Positions 26,301 through 33,827 of a DNA stretch of 64,000 nucleotides are shown here, in pieces (the first letter of the stretch is position 1; each line of letters begins with the position of its first letter). Below the pieces are notes generated by a model. That model was given only the letters and a program-made list of their open reading frames with translations. It had not been told where the DNA came from and did no database searches. The DNA is from JBIKWM01 sp044356305 (lineage in GTDB: Bacteria > Bacteroidota > Bacteroidia > UBA10329): positions 131,899 to 195,898 of the forward strand of contig JBIKWM010000003.1 in the NCBI GenBank assembly GCA_044356305.1, given 5' to 3'. A program made the position numbers and the translations under genes.

Positions 26301-29293
26301 GGTGTTGAGCTGATGGCGAGAACTGCTGCTCCGATGTCATTCACAACGACAGAGACTGGTACCGAACATCCATTGGCTGCGGTCACGGTCACATTGTAGG
26401 TGCCTGCGCACAGGTTGGCTGCTGTTGCGGTTGCCGATACGTTCGGAACCCAACCGAAAGTGAATGGACCTGCAGCCCCACTGGGAGTCAGGGTGGCCGT
26501 TCCATCACAAAGTCCGCAGTTAGACCCAGTCACGACCTGAGCTACTGTGATCTGCGCTGGTTCTGTGATTACAACGTCAGCTGTATTGATGCAGCCATTG
26601 GCATCCTGTATCTGCACTTGATATGTGCCTGCACACAGGTTGTTCACAGTTGCAGTAGTGAATCCACCAGGCACCCAGTTAAAGGTGAATGGGGCAGTGC
26701 CACCGACAGGAGTGACGGTTGCCGATCCGTCACATTGGCCGAAGCATGATGCGTTTGTCGCATTGACAGTGGCACCTGTTGGGCCAGTTGTGTTGTTTAC
26801 AGGGACAAGGAATGTCTCAGTACATCCATTGGCATCGGTCACATCAACCTGATACACTCCCGCACACAAGTTTGATAGAGTGGCGGTCGTTTCGCCAGTG
26901 CTCCACAGGAAAGTATAAGGTGCTGTGCCACCTGAAGGAGCCATGGTTATTGCCCCATTGCACTGACCGCACGCGGCATCAGTAACAGCCGGATTGGCCA
27001 CTATCGGTGTGGGTTCATTAACTGTGGCCGAGTTCACGAATGATCCTGAAGTGGTAAGGGCCACGCTCCAATCGAAAATGAAGCCATCGTCAATGGCTTG
27101 GTTGTCGGTCACTGTGAGCGTCCATGTCCCATTTAATGGACAGCCGATGAATCCGCTGAAGCTTGAACTTGGGGTATATGTGCCCGGGGTCATTGAGTTT
27201 CCGGCAGGATTGCCAGCCGTTACCCAGTTCCCAGCGGTATTCTCATCGAGCAGAGTTCCAAAGGCAGCACTTTCATTGAAACAGTATTGAGCAGGTGTAC
27301 CTGGAACCCCGTTACCGGTATCATCGGCACCACCCAAAAAGGTCGGTATTCCCAATCCACCGAATGGAACAAGCTCAACAGTCTGTCCACCTGGGCACGT
27401 CAAAGAGATGTCCAGGTCTCCAAGGAACGAATGTTCCATATTGACACAGATATTCTGAACATCTGAAGCAGCAAGCACGGTCGCTCCGGCTGAGAATCCA
27501 GTGATTGAAATAGACGTAGTGTAAGAAACGCCAGACCCATCTGGCAGCGCGAGCGCACCTCCTCCGAAATTACCGCCAACGCTACTGCCCTGTGCAGTGC
27601 AACCATTTGCGTCAGTCACATCCACCGTGTATGTGCCTGCGGGCAGGTTAGCGATGTCTTCGGTGGTTGCCCCATTAGGAGTCCAAGAGAAAGAATAGGG
27701 AGGGGTGCCGCCAACAACAGTCAGGTCAATGGCGCCATCGCTCTCACCGTTACAGCTCACATCTGTTACAGCGAAAGTCAGATTGACTGGGTCGGGCTCG
27801 GTTAGGACTGCCTGCTGCGAAGTCTGGCAGCCAATGTTATCAGTGACACTCAGTGTGTAAGTGTCAGCACACAGATTGGAGATGGTGTTTGTTGAGAGCC
27901 CACCCGGTGCCCATGATAGAGTGAATGGGGGGTTGGCACCGGTCACCGTGGCGGTGATACTTCCATCGCAGTCACCATTGCACAGCGGCTCGGTCAAGGC
28001 AAAAGAAATGTCAATATTGTTGTCATCCACAACCTGAGTGGAGGTGATAGAGCAACCAGTGGCATCGGTGATGGTGATATCGTATGATCCACCGCACAGG
28101 TTGCTTGCCGTTGCGCCAGCGCTCACATTGGGCGACCAAACAAAGGTGTACGGGCCAGTGCCACCGGTAGGTGCTAGGGTGATTGAGCCGTTGCAAACCG
28201 CATTGCATGTGGCATCCACCACAGTAGCGTTCGGGATGATAGGGGCGGGGTTGTTCACCGTGGCAGTGTGGGTGCCGGTGCAGCCATTGGCATCGGTGAC
28301 CGTGACGGTATAGGGCCCCACGGCAAGTCCGGTGATGTCCTCGGTCAGGTCACCATTGTCCCAAGAGAAGGTGTATGGCCCAGTCCCACCTGAAACAGTG
28401 ATGTTGACAGCTCCGTCCGTAGCACCGGCACAGCTCACATTCGTCACAACAGAGGTGACGGTTATGGGCAAAGGTTCATTTACAACGGTCGGACCGAAGT
28501 CGTGCGTGCAACCGATATTGTCCGTCACAGTCAGCGTGTATGAGCCCGCTGGTATGCCACTGATGTTCTCAGTGTTCAGACCTGACGGGTTCCAAAGGAA
28601 CGTGTAGGGCGGTGTAGCACCGGTAACTCCCGAACTGGCTATCTCGCCATCGCTGCCACCGTTGCAAGTCACATCTGTTGGGGTAAATGTTCCATCCCAG
28701 TCAGGAGGAGAGGCAATGGTGAAAGGTTGGGTGGCCGTACAGTTGTTGAAATCAGTCACCGTCACACTGTAGGAGCCCGCATCAAGACCGGTGACCGAAT
28801 TGGTCGCACCGGGCAAAGGCAGCCAAGAGAAAGAAAACGGGGCCACACCCCCGATCACAGTCGCAGTTGCGGTGCCGTCATTGCTATCAGGGCAGGTCTC
28901 ATCTGTAACCGAAACGGTGACGTTTATAGCTGGTGGGTTGGTGATGGTGACGAACTGCGAGGGCGGATTACCGCACGATCCGCCAACACCGTCCTCAGCA
29001 ATGACCTGAACGAGGTAATTGGTCACACCAGCATCAAGTCCAGTGAAGCAGAAACTCGTATTTGCACTTATGTTCGACTGGAAGAACGGCCCGTTGAAGA
29101 TCTGGTATGTATAGTTCGGGAAACCACCACTGACAGTCACACAGATGGTACCGTCACTGGCACCGTTGCAGGTCACGTTGGTTGAGGTGACGTTGGTGAT
29201 TACCACCGGACACTGCGCTTCCGCCCTAGGGGCTATGAGTGCGCTGATCACAACGGTTCCGCAGATGGCAAGGAGTCGAAGCGTTCCTTTCAT
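20327..29293 (-). CDS. Giant SprB-repeat surface adhesin with T9SS type B sorting domain
   Basis: A cell-surface protein of 2988 residues related to the gliding adhesin SprB. After a signal peptide (ending APRAEA) come 33 SprB-type repeats of 70-80 residues (C-x-G-x-x-DG, GGTxPYTFxW, AGxYxVxVTDANGC). They are interrupted after repeat 7 by a proprotein-convertase P-like domain (about residues 574-754). Two Ig-like modules (about 2745-2900) follow. The C-terminal type B (CHU_C) sorting domain opens with FPDGITPNGDGINDTW and ends with GTYYYVIHSNLFEEPYTGP. Repeats 5, 6 and 8-32 carry an extra cysteine pair. It is the first gene of an operon with a PorP/SprF-like protein. Ligand and role (gliding, attachment or biofilm) cannot be read directly. 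Confidence 0.92.
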   Translation of the reverse strand: MKGTLRLLAICGTVVISALIAPRAEAQCPVVITNVTSTNVTCNGASDGTICVTVSGGFPNYTYQIFNGPFFQSNISANTSFCFTGLDAGVTNYLVQVIAEDGVGGSCGNPPSQFVTITNPPAINVTVSVTDETCPDSNDGTATATVIGGVAPFSFSWLPLPGATNSVTGLDAGSYSVTVTDFNNCTATQPFTIASPPDWDGTFTPTDVTCNGGSDGEIASSGVTGATPPYTFLWNPSGLNTENISGIPAGSYTLTVTDNIGCTHDFGPTVVNEPLPITVTSVVTNVSCAGATDGAVNITVSGGTGPYTFSWDNGDLTEDITGLAVGPYTVTVTDANGCTGTHTATVNNPAPIIPNATVVDATCNAVCNGSITLAPTGGTGPYTFVWSPNVSAGATASNLCGGSYDITITDATGCSITSTQVVDDNNIDISFALTEPLCNGDCDGSITATVTGANPPFTLSWAPGGLSTNTISNLCADTYTLSVTDNIGCQTSQQAVLTEPDPVNLTFAVTDVSCNGESDGAIDLTVVGGTPPYSFSWTPNGATTEDIANLPAGTYTVDVTDANGCTAQGSSVGGNFGGGALALPDGSGVSYTTSISITGFSAGATVLAASDVQNICVNMEHSFLGDLDISLTCPGGQTVELVPFGGLGIPTFLGGADDTGNGVPGTPAQYCFNESAAFGTLLDENTAGNWVTAGNPAGNSMTPGTYTPSSSFSGFIGCPLNGTWTLTVTDNQAIDDGFIFDWSVALTTSGSFVNSATVNEPTPIVANPAVTDAACGQCNGAITMAPSGGTAPYTFLWSTGETTATLSNLCAGVYQVDVTDANGCTETFLVPVNNTTGPTGATVNATNASCFGQCDGSATVTPVGGTAPFTFNWVPGGFTTATVNNLCAGTYQVQIQDANGCINTADVVITEPAQITVAQVVTGSNCGLCDGTATLTPSGAAGPFTFGWVPNVSATATAANLCAGTYNVTVTAANGCSVPVSVVVNDIGAAVLAISSTPISCNGACDATATATLTGGTAPFSFLWNDPAAQTTATASGLCAGTFSLDVTDANGCVSTQTVTISEPAAITLSIAIVIDEQCLGNCDGLVSVVPSGGTLPFTFSWNDPASQTTSTAINLCPGAVTATVTDANGCTATATATVGAGNTITASATSTNVTCNGLCNGTATVTPANGTTPYSFVWDDSLGQTTATATNLCPGTYNVQVTDANGCTASTSVTITEPNNFTLNRTSTPATCGQCDGTGTVTVAGGGGPFSFLWSTGQTTGTVSGLCAGIYTVTVTNAAGCTNSTNVTISSTGGPTSAPVNVTDVTCFGVCDGSVTVNPLGGTAPYTYIWVSGGETTQTVSGLCAGQYQVQITDANGCSFSRNVNIDGPTEIESNQVVVPATCGQCDGSITTAPTGGTGPYTFSWSTGAITQNLSNLCAGQYTVTITDANGCTGIQTIGVGSEGGPNVTVASSNSSCSNPCTGTATLTITGSAPFTTQWSNGQSGTTASALCAGTYTATVTDANGCVTAVQAVITEPDAIVFSTATSLDNLCPGTCTGTASVVAAGGTLPLTYTWTPNIGAGPNITNLCAGTYTVTATDANGCSSTQAVTISDPLPIDVTITPTQPTCSGTCDGAATATVTGGTGPYTFLWDDPLAQTTATATGLCAGTFIVTVTDANGCTATQTIVLGQPQSVTGTVTVVNVGCNGDCNGSATVVPSGGTPGYTFLWNDPANQSTAAAINLCPGNYSVQVIDANGCIGSVNATIGEPTPIVVATTSTSSDCGVCNGTASASPSGGVVPYSLVWSTGQTTQNISGLCAGVISVEVTDANGCVSLNNVAINSIGGPTSATVNTTPESCFGECDGTASVSNPVGGTAPYTFLWVAGGQTTASVSNVCAGNYFAQIVDADGCIFNQPVTVGGPTEILANAVSTSTACGVCNGAITIAPSGGVAPYSVSWSNGSTALTLTNLCAGAYTVTITDASGCSVTQVIPVNSINGPTANIIGVDPTCSTNCDGSVSVANSGGTPPYTVIWQPGGQSGTIINNVCAGTYTAVVTDAAGCATVATATLTAPAPLALSTSFVQNVFCGGQCTGIATVVASGGNLPYTYSWTAGGGNQATANNLCAGTYTATVTDASGCTQSVTVTITQPTQLNVLVNATPASCGGTCDGSASASATGGTGPYTFVWTTPGNPTGTSVSNLCAGTYSVTGTDANGCTGTQTFTITEPLPVTVTMNATNVQCNGACDGTITAVANGGTGGPYTFAWSNPAGVTTATVSNLCPGTYSVTVTDGNGCTGTGTVTITEPPVLTASATGTDIICGGQCNGTATVIPVGGTAPYTYLWNDPLGQTTPTASNLCAGTFICTVTDANGCTTTASVTITEPPVLDVTVSVTNPSCGGVCDGTATVNISGGTGPFGILWSTLQITPSISNLCAGSYTVAVTDANGCIDNVQFTLTEPPVLTAQITATVGVLCDGACTGTSTVTAGGGTPPYTYSWNPGGQTTPTAINLCVNTYIVTVTDGIGCTATAQTVIDDSQALSATVPVVTQVTCFGACDGTATALATGGVGPYTYQWNDQLNQTGQTATNLCPGTYTVTVTDSQSPACSFQVQVTITQPALLTATATGQDVSCGDLCDGTATAFPVGGTAPYSFVWTANNQSTNPAVNLCVGNYSVTVTDANGCSAQANVSISGPPPIVSNATTQASTCSNVANGSLNLTVAGGTGAYTYSWQPGGFNTEDLTDVLSGPYTVTVTDATGCSHTANYTIAALIEINAEAGQDVTVCQYTPIVLQGNGGGTYLWSPATDLSDVNIASPISTPSDTITYYLTVTIGNCVDVDSVLVTVLPVPQVDAGADIVIPSGGSVPLNANGIVNPNWVYNWTPSDGLSDPSITNPLATPEVTTTYIVTVTDEFGCASIDSIRIEVIPGIIFPDGITPNGDGINDTWLIDNINFFPDAIVEIYNRWGQMLFQSPEGYPVPWDGKYNGNDLPVGTYYYVIHSNLFEEPYTGPLTLVR
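22406..26971 (-). repeat. Three higher-order super-units within the SprB array
   Basis: Measured from the first Cys of repeats 8, 14, 21 and 28 (residues 775, 1233, 1763, 2297), the array divides into super-units of 458, 530 and 534 residues, holding 6, 7 and 7 repeats. The order of repeat types is the same in each: a short CGxCxG repeat, a GPT-x-A/SCFGxCDG repeat, another CGxCxG repeat, and later a GG-[TN]-LP repeat. The first super-unit is shorter by about one repeat. Confidence 0.75.
27030..27570 (-). other. P-like (proprotein convertase P) domain inside the adhesin
   Basis: Between SprB repeats 7 and 8 the protein changes to a jelly-roll-like domain. Its motifs are MEHSFLGDLDISLTCPGG, a GNGVPGTPAQYCFNE segment and FSGFIGCPLNGTWTLTV followed by DDGFIFDWSVAL, the order seen in P-domains (PF01483 type). 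Confidence 0.8.
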
Positions 29294-29413
29294 GAAACTG
29301 GTTTTATGTCAATCCCTTAAGGACAGGGCATTTTTTGACCGGCTAAAGATAGTTTTTCAATCCGTACGGGATCATGTGCCTCGGGTTGGTTATGAATGTC
29401 GTTCTGTTCAAAT

Positions 29414-29436
29414 AAAAAAGGGGCCGAAGCCCCTTT
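29414..29436 (-). terminator. Rho-independent terminator
   Basis: On the minus strand AAAGGGGC-TTCG-GCCCCTTT is followed by TTTATT. A UUCG-type tetraloop hairpin stands 27 nt after the nidogen-domain gene and upstream of the adhesin operon, separating the two transcripts. Confidence 0.85.
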
Positions 29437-29462
29437 CAATTTCACAGGAAACAGTCAGATGT

Positions 29463-32400
29463 TCAGTGATTTATAACAAGACGACCAGCCCGTTTTGAAC
29501 GTTCACTTGTCAGTCTCACATTGTAAAGACCTCCACTCAGTCCAACTGTTGATAGTCGAATATCCTTCCCGCCCGATTGTCCGGCCACCTGCTTTTCAAA
29601 AACAACCCGACCTGTGGCATCGGTCATCTCAATCAAATAAGTCATAGGTGCATCCAAATGGACCCGGACCTCGCCAAAGGCAGGATTCGGCCACATGATC
29701 AGGCTGGTCTCCGCATCAGCCTCGTCCATCCCGATATTCATTACACTAATGGTCAGATAAGCTGTGTCGTTCTGACAGTCGTTAAAGGCCACGAGCATCA
29801 CATCATATACTCCTCCGGCAGCGTAGGTGTGACTCGGGTTGGTCTGGGTGTCAGTGGTGCCATCACCAAAATGCCATTCATAGGATGTGGCATTCTGCGA
29901 GAGATTCAAGAAATCGGCTGTGTACTGATTGATTGCGGGTGAAAATGCAGCGATGGCAAAGGGCTCGACCGTTATATCGATGGAATTGGTCGGGCTTGTG
30001 CAGCCTAGCGAATCGGTGACATACAGTATGTAGGTGCCCGATTCCCAAACAGTGATGTTGGGGGTGAACGACCCGGTGCTCCAGATGTACTCGCTGAAAT
30101 CGGCCGGACCCGAAAGGACCACTGTACCTGTCTGGCAGAAGGTGGTGGGCCCATCTGGGGTAATGATGGGAATGGCCGCGTTATCTATCTGTGTGACTGT
30201 GAATGTAGCGGTGCCGATGCAACCGCTACCATCAGTTACCTGCAAAGTATAATTACCAGCTGGCACAAACACATCGGCCGTATTGAAGCCGCCCGGGCTC
30301 CATGTATAGGTCACGTATCCGGGATCGGCAGAGAGGTTCACTCCGTTCGCCTCGTTCACACAGTAATACAATGGGCCAGATATGGAAGGGCTCGGGGCGG
30401 TGCCTGTCTGCACTGTGAACGGCTGAGAGGTTGCGCTGCAACCTGGGCCTGTGCTCACTGTAACCGTATATGTGCCAGCGCCCACTTGGGCCGTCTGCCC
30501 GTTGCCTCCGGTGGGGTTCCATGTGTAGCTCACGTAACCGACTCCAGCATCGAGGGTCACAGTATTCGCCCCACATACTCCACCTGGCCCTGTGATGACC
30601 GGTGCCTGAGGCTGATTGTTGGTCACAGTGACTGGTTGCGATGTGCCCGAGCAACCAAGGTTGTCGGTCACAGTCACCGTATATGTACCAGCCGCGAGAG
30701 TCACGTTCTGTGTGTTCGCTCCACCTGGAGACCACGCATATGTGGCGTAACCCGATCCGGCATCGAGGGTGGCACCGGCCCCGCTGCAATAGTTCAGTCC
30801 CCCCGTGACGGTTGGGCTCAGATCAGGAAGCAGTGTGACATTGAACAGGGGCGATGTGCCGCTACATCCATCGCTATCGGTGACAGTCACTGTATACTGC
30901 CCTGCACCTACGGTCACAGTCTGGGTGCTGCCACTCGGGTTCCAGGAATATGAGGCGAACCCTGCCCCGGCATCGAGCACGGTGGTATTGCCGCTGCATA
31001 CGCCTGAGGTGCCCACTATGACCGGGGTGAGGTCTGGTGCGGTTGCCACGGTGAACTGAACTGAACTGCCGGCACACACTCCATCGACCACCGACACCGA
31101 ATAAGTTCCCAGTCCTACGGTGATACTCTGGGTCGTCTGGCCTCCGGGTGTCCACACGTAGCTGTCGTATCCCGCTCCGGCATCGAGCGTGGCGCTCTGG
31201 CCAGGGCACAGGCTGTTGTCGCCAACAATGACCGGCACTATATTATTACTCTGAGTGACCGTAAATGGCTGAGAAACCCCGATGCATCCGCCAGCGGTGG
31301 TGACCGACACGGTGTAGGTGCCATCGGGCACATCAGCAGTCTGAGCACTTCCGCCCGATGGGCTCCATGCATAACTGCTGTAACCCGCATCGGCAGTCAA
31401 GGTGACGGTGCTGCCCGGACAGACAGTGGTGGGTCCGGTAATGAACGGTGTGGGCGATGCGTCCTGATTTACGATGTATTGGGCCGAAGTGCCTGAGCAA
31501 CCGCTTGCATCGGTCACGGTCACGGTATATGCGCCCGGCCCCACATTGGCTGTTTGGGCATTGCCGCCCGATGGGCTCCATGCGTAACTCGTGAAACCTG
31601 CGCTGGCAGAGAGCGCAACAGTGCCGCCTGGACATGCACTGCTCGGTCCGGCTATAGTAGGCACCGGTCCGGCACTCACATTCACTGTTATTGATACGGT
31701 ACTTGTCTGAACGGGAGTGCCGTTGTCGGTGGCCGTTACCACAACTGTGTGTGTGCCCACATCGGCCGCAGTGGCAGTAATGGTAAGGCTCAGGTTGGCC
31801 GGATTTCCCGGGGTGTTGGTGTTTGTGGCCACATTGGCCAATCCACCGTTATTTATGGTGAACGTCACCGTCTGTCCGGATTCTGGGCCGATAGCTGTGC
31901 CGGTGACCGTGGCCGTCTGGCCCACGCATAGGTTGTAGGTGGTCGTGCTGAAGCCTACCAACGATGGCGGGATATTCTGATTGGTGCAGACCGCGAATTC
32001 GAAGCACTGATTGTCGAGGTAGCTCACTCCATCATTGCTACCTCCAGGACCATCATAGTTGCTGTTGTTCTGATCGAATTCACCAATAACAATGAAATTG
32101 GTGCCGTCTCCGGCATTGATGCCCGCAGTGGCCGCTGTGCCCCCGAAACCTCCCGTGCCCCCTGAGGCACTGCCCGTGGTCCACTGCATGTCCTGATAGG
32201 CAAAGCGTACGTTGTTGCCAGCCGATAGGATCGGGTCACTCCCGTTTGTAATCACAACCTGACATGTGTTGGTCAGGTTAGTCTGTGTGTTGTAATAACC
32301 TACGTTGTTCCAGGTTATGACGGCATGGGTCGGATTTATCTTGTAGCGCACATCTCCAATACCGCGTGTATCGGCATCGGCCCAGAACGGGGCAATCATA

Positions 32401-32792
32401 GTATAGGTGGCGTTAGGCATTCCGACAGAGGTGAATGCAGTGCTCGATGCCCCGAATGTGATGTTGCCGTTCGAGTTGATGAACATCGAATTATAGTTCA
32501 CACCATAAAGGCAGAACGTGAACGGAAGGGCTATCTCTCCTGTGGTGGCATCATCAACCCCACTGAGAACCGTGGTATAGCTCGCATCAAATGGAATCCA
32601 GCACCCGCCACCGCGATTGGCACCCGCCACGGAAGGGTATTCTCCGTTCCACCGTACCTTCTCAGGTTGAGGGATCAGGCCCAATTCCTTCATTGTGGCC
32701 CTGTCCATCTGATGCTCAGGCACATATTGGCCCATCGCTATTTGAGACGCAAGGACGAGCAGACTTCCTGTGAAAAGTAAATTTCTGGCCAT
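29463..32792 (-). CDS. Secreted NIDO-domain protein with eight Ig-like repeats, PKD domain and T9SS type A tail
   Basis: About 1109 residues from the ATG beginning MARNLLFTGSLLVLASQIAM, a signal peptide; the longer frame has a second, poorer hydrophobic start. Parts in order: a nidogen-like domain (about 60-270, with FINSNGNITFG and MIAPFWADADTRG); a cadherin-like module (about 275-370); eight repeats of about 70 residues (ITGPxxxCPGxTVTLxAxAGYxSYxWSPGG, then TYTVTVTDxxGCSGTS); one PKD domain (SYEWHFGDGTTDTQTNPSHTY); and a type A sorting domain (MWPNPAFGEVRV). This is the profile of a large surface or matrix protein for adhesion. The ligand is unknown. It is flanked by terminators, hence monocistronic. 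Confidence 0.88.
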   Translation of the reverse strand: MARNLLFTGSLLVLASQIAMGQYVPEHQMDRATMKELGLIPQPEKVRWNGEYPSVAGANRGGGCWIPFDASYTTVLSGVDDATTGEIALPFTFCLYGVNYNSMFINSNGNITFGASSTAFTSVGMPNATYTMIAPFWADADTRGIGDVRYKINPTHAVITWNNVGYYNTQTNLTNTCQVVITNGSDPILSAGNNVRFAYQDMQWTTGSASGGTGGFGGTAATAGINAGDGTNFIVIGEFDQNNSNYDGPGGSNDGVSYLDNQCFEFAVCTNQNIPPSLVGFSTTTYNLCVGQTATVTGTAIGPESGQTVTFTINNGGLANVATNTNTPGNPANLSLTITATAADVGTHTVVVTATDNGTPVQTSTVSITVNVSAGPVPTIAGPSSACPGGTVALSASAGFTSYAWSPSGGNAQTANVGPGAYTVTVTDASGCSGTSAQYIVNQDASPTPFITGPTTVCPGSTVTLTADAGYSSYAWSPSGGSAQTADVPDGTYTVSVTTAGGCIGVSQPFTVTQSNNIVPVIVGDNSLCPGQSATLDAGAGYDSYVWTPGGQTTQSITVGLGTYSVSVVDGVCAGSSVQFTVATAPDLTPVIVGTSGVCSGNTTVLDAGAGFASYSWNPSGSTQTVTVGAGQYTVTVTDSDGCSGTSPLFNVTLLPDLSPTVTGGLNYCSGAGATLDAGSGYATYAWSPGGANTQNVTLAAGTYTVTVTDNLGCSGTSQPVTVTNNQPQAPVITGPGGVCGANTVTLDAGVGYVSYTWNPTGGNGQTAQVGAGTYTVTVSTGPGCSATSQPFTVQTGTAPSPSISGPLYYCVNEANGVNLSADPGYVTYTWSPGGFNTADVFVPAGNYTLQVTDGSGCIGTATFTVTQIDNAAIPIITPDGPTTFCQTGTVVLSGPADFSEYIWSTGSFTPNITVWESGTYILYVTDSLGCTSPTNSIDITVEPFAIAAFSPAINQYTADFLNLSQNATSYEWHFGDGTTDTQTNPSHTYAAGGVYDVMLVAFNDCQNDTAYLTISVMNIGMDEADAETSLIMWPNPAFGEVRVHLDAPMTYLIEMTDATGRVVFEKQVAGQSGGKDIRLSTVGLSGGLYNVRLTSERSKRAGRLVINH
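29960..31676 (-). repeat. Eight Ig-like repeats of about 70 residues
   Basis: Eight consecutive units share the pattern P-x-I-x-G-P-x-x-x-C, a DAGxGYxSYxW strand, an AGTYTVTVTD strand and a second Cys in GCSGTS. The last unit is the most diverged. Confidence 0.75.
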
Positions 32793-32819
32793 GAGGCGGT
32801 GAGTTGTTTGGGGCGTGGT

Positions 32820-32827
32820 CAAAAATA
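32820..32827 (-). promoter_or_regulatory. Candidate -7 box (TATTTTTG)
   Basis: On the minus strand an exact TAnnTTTG lies 27 nt before the ATG of the NIDO-domain gene and downstream of the terminator of the next gene. No clear TTTG was found at the right distance. Confidence 0.35.
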
Positions 32828-32857
32828 GAAAAAGTGACAAGCGGATGAGAAAATGAA

Positions 32858-32884
32858 AAGGCCTGGCCAAATCGGCCAGGCCTT
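32858..32884 (-). terminator. Rho-independent terminator
   Basis: The perfect 11-bp stem AAGGCCTGGCC/GGCCAGGCCTT has a 5-nt loop and is followed on the minus strand by TTTCATTTTC. It lies 22 nt after the small T9SS cargo gene. Confidence 0.85.
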
Positions 32885-32906
32885 AAATTGAGCGAACGGA
32901 CTGAAA

Positions 32907-33728
32907 TCAGCGGCTCACAGCGAAACGGCCACTGACCGTTTTTCCATCCTGTGCCACCGAGTAGCTATAAACGCCTGTTGCCAGACCGAGGTCGAGGGCG
33001 ATTACATTGGCACCGGCATCTGTGGTGTGTGATGCTGAGTAAATCATACGGCCCTGCATATCTACCACGCTCACTTTCACATCGGCACCTTTTGGTGAGC
33101 TTACGGCCAAATTGACCGTTCCGCTGGTGGGGTTCGGGTAAGCAGGGATAACACCAAAGCTGCTGAGATCAAGATCCTCGATACCGTTGGGGTCGTTGAT
33201 GAAAAGGGTGTATGTCTTATCAAGAACACCGGGAATGGCCTGTGGAAGGTCGAGGGATGTGGGAAGACCGGGAATGGGAATAGGCGACAGCGAGGCCAAA
33301 GCAGCCAGATCAAGGGTGCCGAGAGTTGAGCTGGCAATAGTGACTGTAAAGGTGCCTCCCACTGTTGGGGTACCACCCATAGCGATAGAGCCACTGGCAC
33401 CACCGGTAAATGAACAGCTGCTCGGGGTGCAGGTTGCAGTCATTCCGCTGGCCTGACCACTCACAGTGAGCACAGTGCTCGAAACGGTGAGAGGAATGCT
33501 CAGTGCACCGAGTGCACCTGCAAACGGGGCAAGGGCAGGTACTGCGGCAGTCAAGATACTCGAAACAGCTGAACCGCTAACCGAGCTCGAGGTAGGAACC
33601 GCGACAGTTATGGTCTGACTGTAAGCCTGATCTTTAGTGCCGTTGGGCAACGATGTGCCTGCCGGTGTATACTGTGCATGAGCACCAAGGCCGGAGAGGA
33701 CGAGTGCCGAGAGTAGAAGCTTTTTCAT
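32907..33728 (-). CDS. Small secreted protein with T9SS type A sorting domain
   Basis: A 273-residue protein with signal peptide (MKKLLLSALVLSGLGAHA). The middle (about 20-175) is low in charge, rich in Ser, Thr, Ala, Gly and Pro, and beta-like, with two nearby cysteines (CTPSSC). It contains a Pro/Leu stretch (SPIPIPGLPTSLDLPQAIPG). The last 80 residues form a sorting domain (AYPNPTSGTVNLAV through GVYSYSVAQDGKTV). No known functional domain is recognised in the middle. It is probably a structural surface or matrix component (inference). It has its own promoter and terminator. Confidence 0.82.
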   Translation of the reverse strand: MKKLLLSALVLSGLGAHAQYTPAGTSLPNGTKDQAYSQTITVAVPTSSSVSGSAVSSILTAAVPALAPFAGALGALSIPLTVSSTVLTVSGQASGMTATCTPSSCSFTGGASGSIAMGGTPTVGGTFTVTIASSTLGTLDLAALASLSPIPIPGLPTSLDLPQAIPGVLDKTYTLFINDPNGIEDLDLSSFGVIPAYPNPTSGTVNLAVSSPKGADVKVSVVDMQGRMIYSASHTTDAGANVIALDLGLATGVYSYSVAQDGKTVSGRFAVSR

Positions 33729-33759
33729 GTCTGACGGGGTGTTGTGTTGGTTTAAGGTG

Positions 33760-33792
33760 CGAAGTTAGAACAATGACGGCAGATGTGCCAAA
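33760..33792 (-). promoter_or_regulatory. Bacteroidota-type promoter
   Basis: On the minus strand TTTG (33789-33792) is followed after 21 nt by TAACTTCG, one mismatch from TAnnTTTG. It lies about 32 nt before the ATG of the small T9SS cargo gene. Confidence 0.45.
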
Positions 33793-33827
33793 GGATGCGT
33801 CAACCCTGCGCAGCTACTTTTGGCGGC

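Larger units (their letters stand above)
21060..29210 (-). repeat. Array of 33 SprB-type repeats
   Basis: Thirty-three units of about 225 nt were counted by eye: 7 before and 26 after the P-like domain. Units 1-4, 7 and 33 have one Cys in the N-terminal motif and none in the mid motif. Units 5, 6 and 8-32 have both extra cysteines (C-x-x-C-[DNT]G and N-L-C-AG). Confidence 0.85.

Noticed and set aside
25776..26399. Plus-strand open frames antisense to the adhesin (longest about 207 codons)
   Set aside because: They are shadows: composition mirrors the reverse complement of the repeats and no start context or family is seen.
20327..29293. Regular DNA periodicity of about 225 nt, CRISPR- or satellite-like
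   Set aside because: The period follows the codons of the SprB-type repeats on the minus strand; units vary at third positions and there are no spacers.
33815..33822. pheS promoter box TACTTTTG as a firm feature
   Set aside because: No matching TTTG upstream at 17-23 nt, and it would put the transcription start at the ATG; kept only as an observation.
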